Positions 44,768 through 52,830 of a stretch of DNA of 64,000 nucleotides are shown piece by piece. How positions within the stretch are numbered: the stretch's first letter is position 1; each line of letters begins with the position of its first letter. The stretch covers positions 1-64,000 of the forward strand of contig NZ_VTWS01000001.1 in NCBI RefSeq assembly GCF_008727875.1. The letters are read 5' to 3'. The notes below the pieces were generated by a model, which saw nothing but the letters and a program-made list of their open reading frames with translations, did no database searches and was not told the DNA's origin. This stretch comes from Larkinella humicola (lineage in GTDB: Bacteria > Bacteroidota > Bacteroidia > Cytophagales > Spirosomataceae). Made by a program: the position numbers and the translations under genes.

Positions 44768-44917
44768 GGTATGGTTTGTTGATTCATTCCACCACAACAC
44801 AAGATCAATCCGGTTCTCGTTCCAATTCAGGGCGAAAAATTAGTCTGTGACCTTTCCAACCAAACGACAAAACCGGGAGTCCGTCTATCTGATATGACCT
44901 CCATTTTCCCCGATCCG

Positions 44918-45607
44918 ATGAAAAATACCCTACTCTTAACCCCGTTTCTCTTTGCATTCCTCACCGGTTGCCTAACAGACCCTTCGGTTAAACCCGATCC
45001 AGTCACCGTGTGCCCACCACCGGCCGTGATCCTTAGCCGTGACAGCATTGCGAGTGGAAGTTACCTCGGTCTGACGATCAACGATGAGGCTGAGAAAGCG
45101 TATGCCGGGCTTCAAACCCTCCGGCAAACCGCGGGCGTCACCTTTTTAAACGTCGTCAGCAATAACACGTCGGACCTTGCGCAGTTGCGTGAACGCCTTC
45201 CTCTCTACCATTACATTTTGCTGGACCAGAACCAGGGAACCGACTCCGGTGTTCAGATCACCATCGAAGCCGATCAGGTTAAAAGCATTTATCTGAACAG
45301 TGGCCGACAGCTCTCGCAGTGGCCTGCGAACTTACAAGCGGCCTCTTCCATCCGGCTCGGAGACGCCACGGGCTCGCTGTATACCAAACTTGTCAAAATC
45401 AGAGCGGTGCGTGCGTATGCCAATAAATTTGAGCGCATCTCACTTCTAACAAAAAATCTCGCTGCGGCTTATGATCCAGCCATGCGCCAATCGCCACAGT
45501 GGTATTTCACCTATAATCCCGGCGCTGGCCTGATGGACGAAGTTCAGGTACATTTCAAAGACGGTAAGATCAGCTACATTTCCACCATTCGCTACAAAAT
45601 GGATTGA
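44918..45607 (+). CDS. Lipoprotein of unknown function
   Basis: 229 aa from ATG 44918 (MKNTLLLTPFLFAFLTGC), Cys18 in the lipobox LTGC. The upstream ATG 44894 is possible but would make an atypical signal sequence. The mature part has two beta-rich halves (ITIEADQVKSIYLNSG near 125 and VQVHFKDGKISYISTIRYK at the end). No family is recognised. A strong terminator follows at once and also serves the convergent hydrolase gene. Confidence 0.7.
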   Translation: MKNTLLLTPFLFAFLTGCLTDPSVKPDPVTVCPPPAVILSRDSIASGSYLGLTINDEAEKAYAGLQTLRQTAGVTFLNVVSNNTSDLAQLRERLPLYHYILLDQNQGTDSGVQITIEADQVKSIYLNSGRQLSQWPANLQAASSIRLGDATGSLYTKLVKIRAVRAYANKFERISLLTKNLAAAYDPAMRQSPQWYFTYNPGAGLMDEVQVHFKDGKISYISTIRYKMD

Positions 45608-45624
45608 AAGGCAGTTTTGTGGTT

Positions 45625-45675
45625 AAAGTCAGCCTCCTGATCGAAAAATACGCTCTCGATCAGGAGGCTGACTTT
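45625..45675. terminator. Bidirectional terminator between convergent genes
   Basis: A perfect 19-bp stem (45625-45643 and 45657-45675; core GTCAGCCTCCTGATCG) with a 13-base loop, flanked by AAA/TTT so that either strand gives a T tail. It separates the lipoprotein gene from the convergent hydrolase gene, whose stop begins at the next base. Confidence 0.85.
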
Positions 45676-46671
45676 TTACCTTACAAATTTCAGCACTTCG
45701 GCCACAAACCGGTCGGTTTCCGATATAAACGGCTCGTGGTAGGATTGGTCGAAGGTGACAAACGTCGGTGCGGTTTTCGTCAGCAAATCCCGGGTTTCGT
45801 AGCCAATTTCGATGGGAACCACACCATCTTTTTTGCCCCAGAACAGGGCCACCGGAATCTGGATATTTTTCAGAAACGCGCTCCGGTCATATCCCCGAAT
45901 GGTGGTTTCACCGTATTCTGCATACGCTTTCGGATGCGAAAACTGGGCCAGAGCGGTGTTGGGTGAGGCAAATAAATAATTGATGACAAACTTCTTATCG
46001 TCGTAAATCGAAACCGGATTACCGTCCAGGTCGAGCATTCGTTTGTAGAGTTCGGGCCACTCGTAGGTTCCCAGATTCTCGGCGGTTACGGGCCGTGCCT
46101 GAACGTACTGCTCGATGGCGGTATTGTTCTGCTGGCGGGCTGCACGCAACACCCACTCCCGCATCTGTACCAGCCAGCGGTAGGTCGAAAACGTGCCATT
46201 GACGGCGATCAACCCGCTGACCAGCTTCTGGTTGTCATTGGTCGTCAGAAATTGCCACGCCAGTTCAACGCCGAAACTATGCGCCACCAGATAAATTTGG
46301 GTGTTGGGATATTGCTCTTTCAAAAGCTTCACGACGTAATACGCATCTTCGCCGAACTGCTCATACGTCAACGTTTTCACATCCACTTTTCCCGACGACG
46401 ACCCGGCAATCCGCTGGTCCCAATACGCCACGGCCACGTCGTTTTCCAGCCCTTTGAGGTAATGCCGGTAACACATGGCGCAGTCGCCGGGACCGCCGTG
46501 CAGAAACAGCACCAGTTTGTTCGACGCCAGGTTGCCCCGCACCCAGATGGGCATATCCGCGCCTTTGTGCCGTAAATAAAGTATCCGGTCGGTCGTCGTT
46601 GCGTCGTCTTTTTCGCAGGCAACGAGCAAAACCGCCAGCCATAGAATCAGGTATGTATAGATCGTTTTCAT
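45676..46671 (-). CDS. Alpha/beta hydrolase lipoprotein (prolyl-aminopeptidase-like)
   Basis: 331 aa from ATG 46671. A lipobox places the lipid on Cys19 (VLLVACEK). The S33-type alpha/beta hydrolase fold shows the oxyanion loop LFLHGGPGD, the YWDQRIAGSS strand, the nucleophile elbow VAHSFG, the Asp in ALFWGKKDGVVP and a late His (DQSYHEPF). Such proteins cleave N-terminal prolyl or other small ester/amide substrates; the family is too wide to say more. Its start overlaps the stop of the outer-membrane gene upstream by four bases (ATGA type), so the two are translated from one transcript. Confidence 0.85.
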   Translation of the reverse strand: MKTIYTYLILWLAVLLVACEKDDATTTDRILYLRHKGADMPIWVRGNLASNKLVLFLHGGPGDCAMCYRHYLKGLENDVAVAYWDQRIAGSSSGKVDVKTLTYEQFGEDAYYVVKLLKEQYPNTQIYLVAHSFGVELAWQFLTTNDNQKLVSGLIAVNGTFSTYRWLVQMREWVLRAARQQNNTAIEQYVQARPVTAENLGTYEWPELYKRMLDLDGNPVSIYDDKKFVINYLFASPNTALAQFSHPKAYAEYGETTIRGYDRSAFLKNIQIPVALFWGKKDGVVPIEIGYETRDLLTKTAPTFVTFDQSYHEPFISETDRFVAEVLKFVR

Positions 46672-47252
46672 TTGTTTTTCAGCGGTTTGCGAATACCACA
46701 TTCGATTCCAAAGCGCATCAGGCTTGACGCGTTGTAGGGCCGTTGCTGCATCAGGTTTAACTTAGCATACCAGGCGAGGGAGCGGTTTTTCCGGATCGAC
46801 AGATCACGCCCGAAACCCACCGAAACCGTCGGCAGATAAGCCCCGCGACCAGCCATTTTGACCCGCCGAAAGCCGCCGTTTTCATCGACTTCGAAGGTTT
46901 TTCCCGCCAGAAAATACCGTAAATACGCGTTGGAAAGCCCGACTTCAAAGGTGCCACCCCGCCGACCCGTCCGCTGGTAGGCCAGTTCAGGCGAGAGAAT
47001 GACGCCCATGTGGTTGTCGGGGTGATTGTACACCGCCAGTCCGGGTGTCAACAGAAATTCTTTCCGCGCCGAATTGCGGGCTTTGGTGCGGGAAATGAGC
47101 GGGTATTCGTAGGCCACTTTCAGCCCGTAATGAGTGACGGTTTCGCCGAAATAAGCCACCCGCAGTTGCTGGGCGCTGGCTTCCGGATCGGCCAGGGCGA
47201 CGAAAACCGCCAGAAGCAGGAGCCCGATCCTGGAGTAACGTTTCATGTTCAT
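46668..47252 (-). CDS. Putative outer-membrane beta-barrel protein
   Basis: 194 aa (ATG 47252 or 47246). A signal peptide ends at EASAQQ; the remainder alternates aromatic and polar residues in strands (LKVAYEYPLI, MGVILSPELAYQ, AWYAKLNLMQQ), as in small barrels of the outer membrane. The strands are long enough for eight to ten. No family is identified. Translationally coupled to the hydrolase lipoprotein. Confidence 0.65.
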   Translation of the reverse strand: MNMKRYSRIGLLLLAVFVALADPEASAQQLRVAYFGETVTHYGLKVAYEYPLISRTKARNSARKEFLLTPGLAVYNHPDNHMGVILSPELAYQRTGRRGGTFEVGLSNAYLRYFLAGKTFEVDENGGFRRVKMAGRGAYLPTVSVGFGRDLSIRKNRSLAWYAKLNLMQQRPYNASSLMRFGIECGIRKPLKNK

Positions 47253-47362
47253 GGTATGGTGTTGTTTATCAAGCCATAAAGGTCGTTGATCGGAGGCAGA
47301 TGGAAGGTGTCAGAAGATGCGAAAAAACGATCAGAAGGCGACAGAAAACGCCAAACGAGCCC

Positions 47363-47370
47363 TACCTTTG
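47363..47370 (+). promoter_or_regulatory. Candidate -7 promoter box (TACCTTTG)
   Basis: Perfect TAnnTTTG, 29 bases before the flavin-reductase ATG, followed by ACGG. No -33 TTG is clear at the usual distance. Confidence 0.45.
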
Positions 47371-47398
47371 ACGGGCTATTTTAAAAACCAGACCGATT

Positions 47399-48043
47399 AT
47401 GCACCTGACCAAAGCAGACCTTGAAACCACTGAGCGAATCAAACGTCTGAATATCATCAACTCCGTCACCGGCATCAAACCGGCCAACCTCATCGGATCG
47501 GTTTCGAACGAAGGGCAATCCAATCTGGCCATTTTTAGTTCGGTGATTCATTTGGGGAGCAATCCCGCCCTGCTGGGGTTCATCCTGCGGCCCGACCGGG
47601 AAGCGGGGCAGCATACCTACGAAAACATTCTGGAAACCGGTTTTTATACCATCAACCACGTTCATGAATCGTTTGCGGAACAGGCTCATTACACCTCCGC
47701 AAAGTTCAAACGGGACGAGTCGGAATTTGACAAATGCCGCTTCACGGAAGAATACCTTTCCGGTTTTAAAGCGCCTTTTGTAAAAGAAAGCAAGTTGAAA
47801 CTGGGCCTGAAGTTTTTGCAGGGCATTCCGATTGAAGCCAACAACACGATGCTCATCATCGGCGAAATCGAACAGTTGATCGTGCCGGACGAAGCCGTCG
47901 ATGTGCAGGGACATATTGACCTGAGCCACGTAGACGATGTGGGCATTTCGGGGCTAAACAGCTATTACAAACTGGCCAAGTTCGCCCAGTTTCCGTATGC
48001 CCGCCCGCAGAACTTACCCAATTTTTCCGGAGAAAATGATTAG
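47399..48043 (+). CDS. Flavin-reductase-like FMN-binding protein
   Basis: 214 aa. The split-barrel flavin reductase domain is visible: VTGIKPANLIGSVSNEGQSN (FMN phosphate site), FSSVIHLGSNPALLGFI, the ENILETGFYTINHV strand and the dimer region with HIDLSHVDDVGISGLNSYY. Such proteins reduce or hold FMN for a partner oxygenase or act as flavoredoxins. It is followed with no gap by the DUF2256 gene (stop TAG 48041-48043, ATG 48044). Confidence 0.85.
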   Translation: MHLTKADLETTERIKRLNIINSVTGIKPANLIGSVSNEGQSNLAIFSSVIHLGSNPALLGFILRPDREAGQHTYENILETGFYTINHVHESFAEQAHYTSAKFKRDESEFDKCRFTEEYLSGFKAPFVKESKLKLGLKFLQGIPIEANNTMLIIGEIEQLIVPDEAVDVQGHIDLSHVDDVGISGLNSYYKLAKFAQFPYARPQNLPNFSGEND

Positions 48044-48184
48044 ATGAAAAAGCAGGATTTACCCACAAAACTCTGCCCGGTTTGTGGAAAACCGTTTAGC
48101 TGGCGAAAAAAATGGGAAACCGTCTGGAGCGAGGTGAAATATTGCAGTGAACGATGTCGGCGAAACAAAAATACCGGTTTGTAA
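48044..48184 (+). CDS. DUF2256 small zinc-ribbon-like protein
   Basis: 46 aa, starting at the base after the flavin-reductase stop. It reads [20 protein letters not shown]..., with CPVC (Cys11, Cys14) and later YCSERCRR (Cys34, Cys38), the two Cys pairs and basic tail of DUF2256. The Cys pairs should bind zinc. DUF2256 proteins are often found next to cryptochrome/photolyase-type or flavoprotein genes in other bacteria; here the flavin protein just upstream fits that pattern (inference). The contiguity shows one operon. Confidence 0.85.
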   Translation: MKKQDLPTKLCPVCGKPFSWRKKWETVWSEVKYCSERCRRNKNTGL

Positions 48185-48196
48185 GACGCTGCTCCT

Positions 48197-48841
48197 TCAG
48201 CCGTTCCAAACTACACCGGCGGTATTGGCCCGGTTTCTTCGCGATAGCCACCACTCCACAAAAACCAGATTCGGGATCCAGCACAGCCAGGCGACAATCG
48301 GATACGCCATTGAAAACGGCAGGTGAAAAACCGCCAGCTCGACGGGTAAAATGATTCGGAGTGTCACCGCCGACAGGGTGGCCGCGTAACTGCGGAACAT
48401 CCACTCCTGGTGGCTGCGAATCTGGCCCTGGCGGATGGCCCGGTAGGCCCGGAACGTCGTGTAAAACCAGGCCGTAGCCAGACCGGCAAAACCCACAGCC
48501 GCCACCCAGCCCGTGCTGGCAAACCAGGCTGCGCAGAATGCGGCCACGCTCGCTACCAGGATGCTGAACACGTAGAGTTTCCCCAGTCGCCGGTGTAACC
48601 CGACCCGGCGCTGGCGGAGTTGGCGGGAGAATTGAAACGGCCCCAGACTCAGCGCAACAGCACCCAGACCAACGTGGGTGAAGAAGACCGTTCGCCAGAA
48701 CAGGTTGCCCAACGGCTTGTTGGTGAGAAAACCGGGTTGGTAGCCCGGCAGAAAATAGGCCAGGGCATAGAGTGCCACCCCGAAAATCAGGAAATACCCT
48801 AACCCGGTGGCAACCTTGCTGAAGAGCGTTTTCAGAAGCAT
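48197..48841 (-). CDS. DUF2306 membrane protein
   Basis: 214 aa with about six hydrophobic segments (about 10-32, 50-68, 92-110, 115-130, 148-170, 175-195). The DUF2306 signature is present: FFTHVGLGAVALSLGPFQF, HRRLGKLYVFSI and a conserved SHQEWMFRSYAATLSA block. The His residues could bind haem or a metal, as proposed for related membrane proteins, but nothing is proven. Convergent with the DUF2256 gene (12-bp gap). Confidence 0.8.
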   Translation of the reverse strand: MLLKTLFSKVATGLGYFLIFGVALYALAYFLPGYQPGFLTNKPLGNLFWRTVFFTHVGLGAVALSLGPFQFSRQLRQRRVGLHRRLGKLYVFSILVASVAAFCAAWFASTGWVAAVGFAGLATAWFYTTFRAYRAIRQGQIRSHQEWMFRSYAATLSAVTLRIILPVELAVFHLPFSMAYPIVAWLCWIPNLVFVEWWLSRRNRANTAGVVWNG

Positions 48842-48891
48842 TGTGTTTTCTTAAATTACGGGTGGCAGGTTCAAATTTGTCGGGTTGTGCT

Positions 48892-49005
48892 GGTTCAGAT
48901 TTGCAATCTGAACCCACTCTGTCGCGGATTTGCAATCCGCAGTAAGTATGGATGCTGCGGATTGCAAATCCGCGACAGAGTGGGTCGAGATTGCAAATCT
49001 CGACC
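48892..49005. repeat. Four tandem hairpins with TGC/GCA loops (inverted-pair array)
   Basis: Four short hairpins lie in a row: GGTTCAGATT-TGC-AATCTGAACC (48892-48914), GCGGATT-TGC-AATCCGC (48924-48940), GCGGATT-GCA-AATCCGC (48957-48973) and GGTCGAGATT-GCA-AATCTCGACC (48983-49005). The inner two also form a perfect 31-bp outer inverted repeat (48912-48942 with 48955-48985). The outer two differ from each other at two positions on each side of the loop, but each change is matched by its partner base so that both stems stay perfect. The array lies between two minus-strand genes. Confidence 0.85.
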
Positions 49006-49010
49006 AGCGA

Positions 49011-49412
49011 TCACCCCCCCATGTGCGAATCGTTGTTGATGTACTCGAATTTATGGTTCCAGACCAACGCAATCTGCGTAGCGCGCTGGCGGGTTAGCTC
49101 GGCATTGGTTCCCTCAAAATGTTCCGTAAGCGTTTCTGAAAATAGCTTCAGCCACCGCTCAAAATGGTCGAGCGTCAGCGTATGTTGCTGATTGATGAGC
49201 AGATGGGGCCGAAACGGATGACCGTGGTAGGCGTCGTTGCCCAGAATGATGTTTTCCCAGAACGCGTACATTTTGGGTAAATGCTTCGCCCAGTCGACGT
49301 GGGCGACATCGGTAAAAATGGGGCCGATGAAGTCGTCGGCCTGTACTTTTTCATAAAATGAATCCACCAAAAACCGGATGGCTTCCGGTGAATCCAGCGT
49401 GCGTTTGCTCAT
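49011..49412 (-). CDS. Group III truncated haemoglobin
   Basis: 133 aa from ATG 49412 (a TTG gives one more residue). The 2-on-2 globin pattern is present: FLVDSFYEKVQADDFIGPIF, WAKHLPKMYAFWENIILG, then GHPFRPHLLI with the probable proximal His, and LFSETLTEHFEG in the C-terminal helices. Such proteins bind O2 or NO; roles in NO detoxification or respiration have been proposed. The ArsC/Spx-like gene is 22 bp upstream on the same strand, so they are probably co-transcribed. Confidence 0.88.
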   Translation of the reverse strand: MSKRTLDSPEAIRFLVDSFYEKVQADDFIGPIFTDVAHVDWAKHLPKMYAFWENIILGNDAYHGHPFRPHLLINQQHTLTLDHFERWLKLFSETLTEHFEGTNAELTRQRATQIALVWNHKFEYINNDSHMGG

Positions 49413-49434
49413 CAACTCCCGGTTTTATACGTTA

Positions 49435-49782
49435 CTACGTTGAGAACACATTTTCGTAGACTTCCGGTTTAAACCCGAGTGCAATAATCTGATTTTCTGC
49501 TTCGATCAGCGGTCGGCGAATCACCGACGGCTTGTCGATCATCAGCGTGATGGCGTCTTCCATCCGGGTTGGTTTTTCGGCCTCGGGCAGCTTTTTCCAG
49601 GTTGTTCCGGCGCGGTTCACCAGTTCTTCCCAGGGCTTCTGCGTCAGCCACTGTTCAATCGTTTTCCGGTCGATGCCCTGTTTTTTGTAGTCGTGAAACT
49701 GGTACGCAATGCCGTGTTCAGCCAGCCAGACACGGGCTTTTTTCACGGTATCGCAATTCGGAATGGCGTAGAGGGTGTACAT
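49435..49782 (-). CDS. ArsC/Spx-family thioredoxin-fold protein (YffB-like)
   Basis: 115 aa. The short ArsC fold starts with LYAIPNCDTVKKARVWLAEHG, a single active-site Cys at residue 10 as in YffB (not the CxxC of Spx), then YKKQGIDRKTIEQW and KPSVIRRPLIEAENQIIALGF. YffB-type proteins have no proven arsenate reductase activity and may use glutathione-like thiols. A TACTTTTG box is 20 bases before the ATG. Upstream of the truncated haemoglobin gene. Confidence 0.85.
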   Translation of the reverse strand: MYTLYAIPNCDTVKKARVWLAEHGIAYQFHDYKKQGIDRKTIEQWLTQKPWEELVNRAGTTWKKLPEAEKPTRMEDAITLMIDKPSVIRRPLIEAENQIIALGFKPEVYENVFST

Positions 49783-49802
49783 GAATGGCGTTTATTGAGC
49801 CG

Positions 49803-49810
49803 CAAAAGTA
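49803..49810 (-). promoter_or_regulatory. Candidate -7 promoter box (TACTTTTG)
   Basis: Minus-strand TAnnTTTG followed by CGG, 20 bases before the ATG of the ArsC/Spx-like gene. Same core and almost the same distance as the box before the 2-hydroxyacid dehydrogenase. Confidence 0.5.
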
Positions 49811-49931
49811 GCGAATTTGCGGGTTGGAATCAGCGGTTTTGGAGAGTAGTTTGGCGGGGCGTTCCCCTTTCAGTAAAAGCTCATCGAACCACCGCGACGG
49901 GACTTTCCCGCACAGAAACGAACCCTTTGCC

Positions 49932-52787
49932 ATGAAATGTATTCCGGTTTCTTATCACCATTCGGCGGTGATATTTTTTTTTAGTATCTTCTTTTGCCAG
50001 ATATCCTTTGCGGTTCCAACCGATGTAAAGCCCGTTCATCTTCGGACGGAATACAAACTGAATCCGGTTGTGGATGCAACGACTCCCCGTTTAAGCTGGG
50101 AGCTGACGTCGGCAATCCGGGGTCAGCTCCAAACCGCCTACCAGATTATGGTGGCTTCGTCGCCGGTGTTCTTAGCCGCCGACAAAGCCGACCTCTGGAA
50201 CTCCGCCAAACAACCGGGCCGCGCCACCAACCAGATCGAGTATGCCGGAAAACCGCTCTCCGCCCGGACGGTTTGTTACTGGAAAGTTCGGAGTTGGGAC
50301 AAAAACGGCCAGCCGGGTCCGTGGAGTGCCCCCGCCCGCTGGGAAATGGGTTTGCTCGATCCTTCCGACTGGAAAGCGGAATGGATCGGGAATGATCTGA
50401 CAGCTCTGGGCAAAGGGAAGGTGTATCATTTACCACCAGCCCCGTTTTTCCGGAAAGAAACGACCCTGAAAGCGCCTGTTAAACGGGCCCGCTTATACGT
50501 CACCTCATTGGGTTTATACGAATTCCAGATCAACGGAAAACGGGTTGGGAACGATTACTTTATACCAGGCTGGACGGATTACAACAAGCGGGTTTATTAC
50601 CAGACGTATGACGTCACAGCCAATTTAAAAGCGGGCAAAAATGCACTCGGCGCTATTGTTTCAGAAGGTTGGTATGCCGGGTATCTGGGCTACGCGTTGC
50701 TGATTGGCAACCCCGTCGTGAAAAATTTCTACGGCGATGTGCCCCTGCTGAAAGCACAGCTCGAAGTGGAATATACCAATGGACAAAAAGAAACGATTGC
50801 AACGGATCAAACCTGGAAAACGAACCACGGCCCGATCCTGGAAGCAGACATTTTAAATGGAGAAACCTACAACGCCAATCTGGAATTTGAGAACTGGAGC
50901 CAAAGCGGTTTTGCCGATGCGAACTGGAAGAACAGCACCGTTTATCCAGACAAACCGGAGCGGAAACTAGAGACCTATCCCGGCAATCCAATTCAGGTTT
51001 TTCAGGAATTAAAATCAAAAACCGTCACTCCAAAATCAGGGGGACGCTACCTTTTTGACCTGGGGCAAAATTTTGCCGGCGTGGTGCGGCTGCACGTCAA
51101 AGGAAACAAAGGCGATACGATTCGCTTAAAATTTGGCGAAATGTTATTTCCGAATGGGGAAATCATGACGGAAAATTTACGGAAAGCACGCGCAACCGAT
51201 ACGTACATTTTAAAGGGCCGAAAAGACGGTGAAACGTGGACGCCTAAATTCACGTACCACGGTTTTCAATACGTTGAAGCGACCGGTTTTAAAACCGCTC
51301 CCAGCCTGGATGCCATCACGGGAATCGTGCTGAGTTCGGCCACTCCGCAGGCCGGTTCGTTTGAAACGGATAGCCCATTGATCAACAAGCTCTACCAAAA
51401 CATCGTCTGGACGCAGCGTTCGAATTATTTTGATATTCCGACGGATTGCCCGCAGCGCGATGAACGACTGGCCTGGACGGGCGATGCGCAGGCCTACATC
51501 AAATCTGCCACCTTCAACAACGATATTGCGGCCTTTTTCACCAAGTGGCTGGTGGATTTAAACGACGCCCAGCGGGCCAATCAGGCGTATCCCTTGTATG
51601 CCCCCGCGCCCAGTGTTCGGAAAACCGATACGTATTCGCCCGGCTGGTCCGAAGCAGGTATTGTTTGCCCCTATATCATTTATAAGACCTACGGCGATAC
51701 CCGCGTGATCCGCAAGTTCTGGCCCAATATGGTCGCTTACCTCCAGTTTATGGAAGCAAAGAGCAACGGCGAATACGTTTATAAAGAGCGTAGTTTTGAA
51801 GACATTGCCCCTAAAGGCGGATACGGTGACTGGCTTTCCGTCGGCAAAAAAACACCGCCCGATTTGCTGGCCTCGCTGTATTATGGCTATGTGGCTTCGT
51901 TGATGGCCGAAATGGCCAAAGCGATTGGCAAATCCGACGAAGCCGCTCATTTTGAAGGTATTTTTACGAAAATCAAACAAGCTTTTTTGAAACATTATAC
52001 GGATTCAACCGGCAAGTTTAAAACGAACAGTGCCGCGTATGGCGATGGTGAAGGCTACGTAGATGGTACGATGGGTTTTGACGGTCATACGCAAACGGCG
52101 TATGCCAACGCCATTTACATGCACATGCTGACGCCGGAACACGATCAGAAAGCCGGGGACTGGCTGATGGAACTGATCAAAGCAAATGACAATAAACTCG
52201 CAACCGGTTTTTTAGGGTTAAAACCTTTGCTGCCCGCACTTTCCAGTACGGGAAACTCACAGGAAGCTTACCGATTGCTATTGAGTACCGAATATCCGTC
52301 CTGGGGTTTTGAAGTGGTCAACGGGGCCAATACGATCTGGGAACGCTGGAACAGCTACATCAAAGGCAAAGGATTTGAAAATAATTCCGGAATGAATTCA
52401 TTTAATCACTATGCTTTTGGCTCCGTCAACGAATGGTTATTTGGCCATGCGGCCGGTATCAAAGTGGGCGAAGCCGGGTATAAAACGATTATGATTCGGC
52501 CGGAAATTGCCAGCGAGGGCATCCGTTCCGTGAAAGCGACGTACCATTCCATCAGCGGCCTCATCGAAAGCGCCTGGAGAAAAACCGGTTCAACCCTTAC
52601 CCTGCAAATGACGATTCCCGTGAACACCACGGCAACGGTTTTTATCCCGACTACCAATCCCGCCACGGTTTTAGAATCGTCGAAATCGCTGAAAACGAAT
52701 CCGGCGATCACCGTGAAGGAATTTAAAGACGGGTATTTACAACTTGAAATCGGCTCCGGCCCGTATCATTTCAAGTCCCAAAATTAA
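49932..52787 (+). CDS. GH78 alpha-L-rhamnosidase, secreted
   Basis: 951 aa from ATG 49932; the frame extends 36 codons up but the chosen start gives a signal peptide (hydrophobic about 11-27, ending ISFAVP). The order is the usual one for Bac_rhamnosid proteins: an N-terminal fibronectin-like domain (LRTEYKLNPVVDATTPRLSW, YWKVRSWDKNGQPGPWS), two beta-sandwich domains, then the (alpha/alpha)6 barrel with DCPQRDERLAWTGDAQ (general-acid region) and the late WERWNSY with the catalytic Glu, and a C-terminal beta domain. It removes terminal rhamnose from plant glycosides or polysaccharides in the periplasm. The hydrolase at 52831 follows closely. Confidence 0.93.
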   Translation: MKCIPVSYHHSAVIFFFSIFFCQISFAVPTDVKPVHLRTEYKLNPVVDATTPRLSWELTSAIRGQLQTAYQIMVASSPVFLAADKADLWNSAKQPGRATNQIEYAGKPLSARTVCYWKVRSWDKNGQPGPWSAPARWEMGLLDPSDWKAEWIGNDLTALGKGKVYHLPPAPFFRKETTLKAPVKRARLYVTSLGLYEFQINGKRVGNDYFIPGWTDYNKRVYYQTYDVTANLKAGKNALGAIVSEGWYAGYLGYALLIGNPVVKNFYGDVPLLKAQLEVEYTNGQKETIATDQTWKTNHGPILEADILNGETYNANLEFENWSQSGFADANWKNSTVYPDKPERKLETYPGNPIQVFQELKSKTVTPKSGGRYLFDLGQNFAGVVRLHVKGNKGDTIRLKFGEMLFPNGEIMTENLRKARATDTYILKGRKDGETWTPKFTYHGFQYVEATGFKTAPSLDAITGIVLSSATPQAGSFETDSPLINKLYQNIVWTQRSNYFDIPTDCPQRDERLAWTGDAQAYIKSATFNNDIAAFFTKWLVDLNDAQRANQAYPLYAPAPSVRKTDTYSPGWSEAGIVCPYIIYKTYGDTRVIRKFWPNMVAYLQFMEAKSNGEYVYKERSFEDIAPKGGYGDWLSVGKKTPPDLLASLYYGYVASLMAEMAKAIGKSDEAAHFEGIFTKIKQAFLKHYTDSTGKFKTNSAAYGDGEGYVDGTMGFDGHTQTAYANAIYMHMLTPEHDQKAGDWLMELIKANDNKLATGFLGLKPLLPALSSTGNSQEAYRLLLSTEYPSWGFEVVNGANTIWERWNSYIKGKGFENNSGMNSFNHYAFGSVNEWLFGHAAGIKVGEAGYKTIMIRPEIASEGIRSVKATYHSISGLIESAWRKTGSTLTLQMTIPVNTTATVFIPTTNPATVLESSKSLKTNPAITVKEFKDGYLQLEIGSGPYHFKSQN

Positions 52788-52830
52788 GTGCTCCAATGAA
52801 CAACCCAATCTCTCTAAACCAACTCCCACC

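Noticed and set aside
52744-52830. Longer start of the hydrolase gene, overlapping the rhamnosidase
   Set aside because: It begins with TTG, overlaps the previous gene and gives a non-signal N-terminus; TTG 52831 starts a signal peptide.
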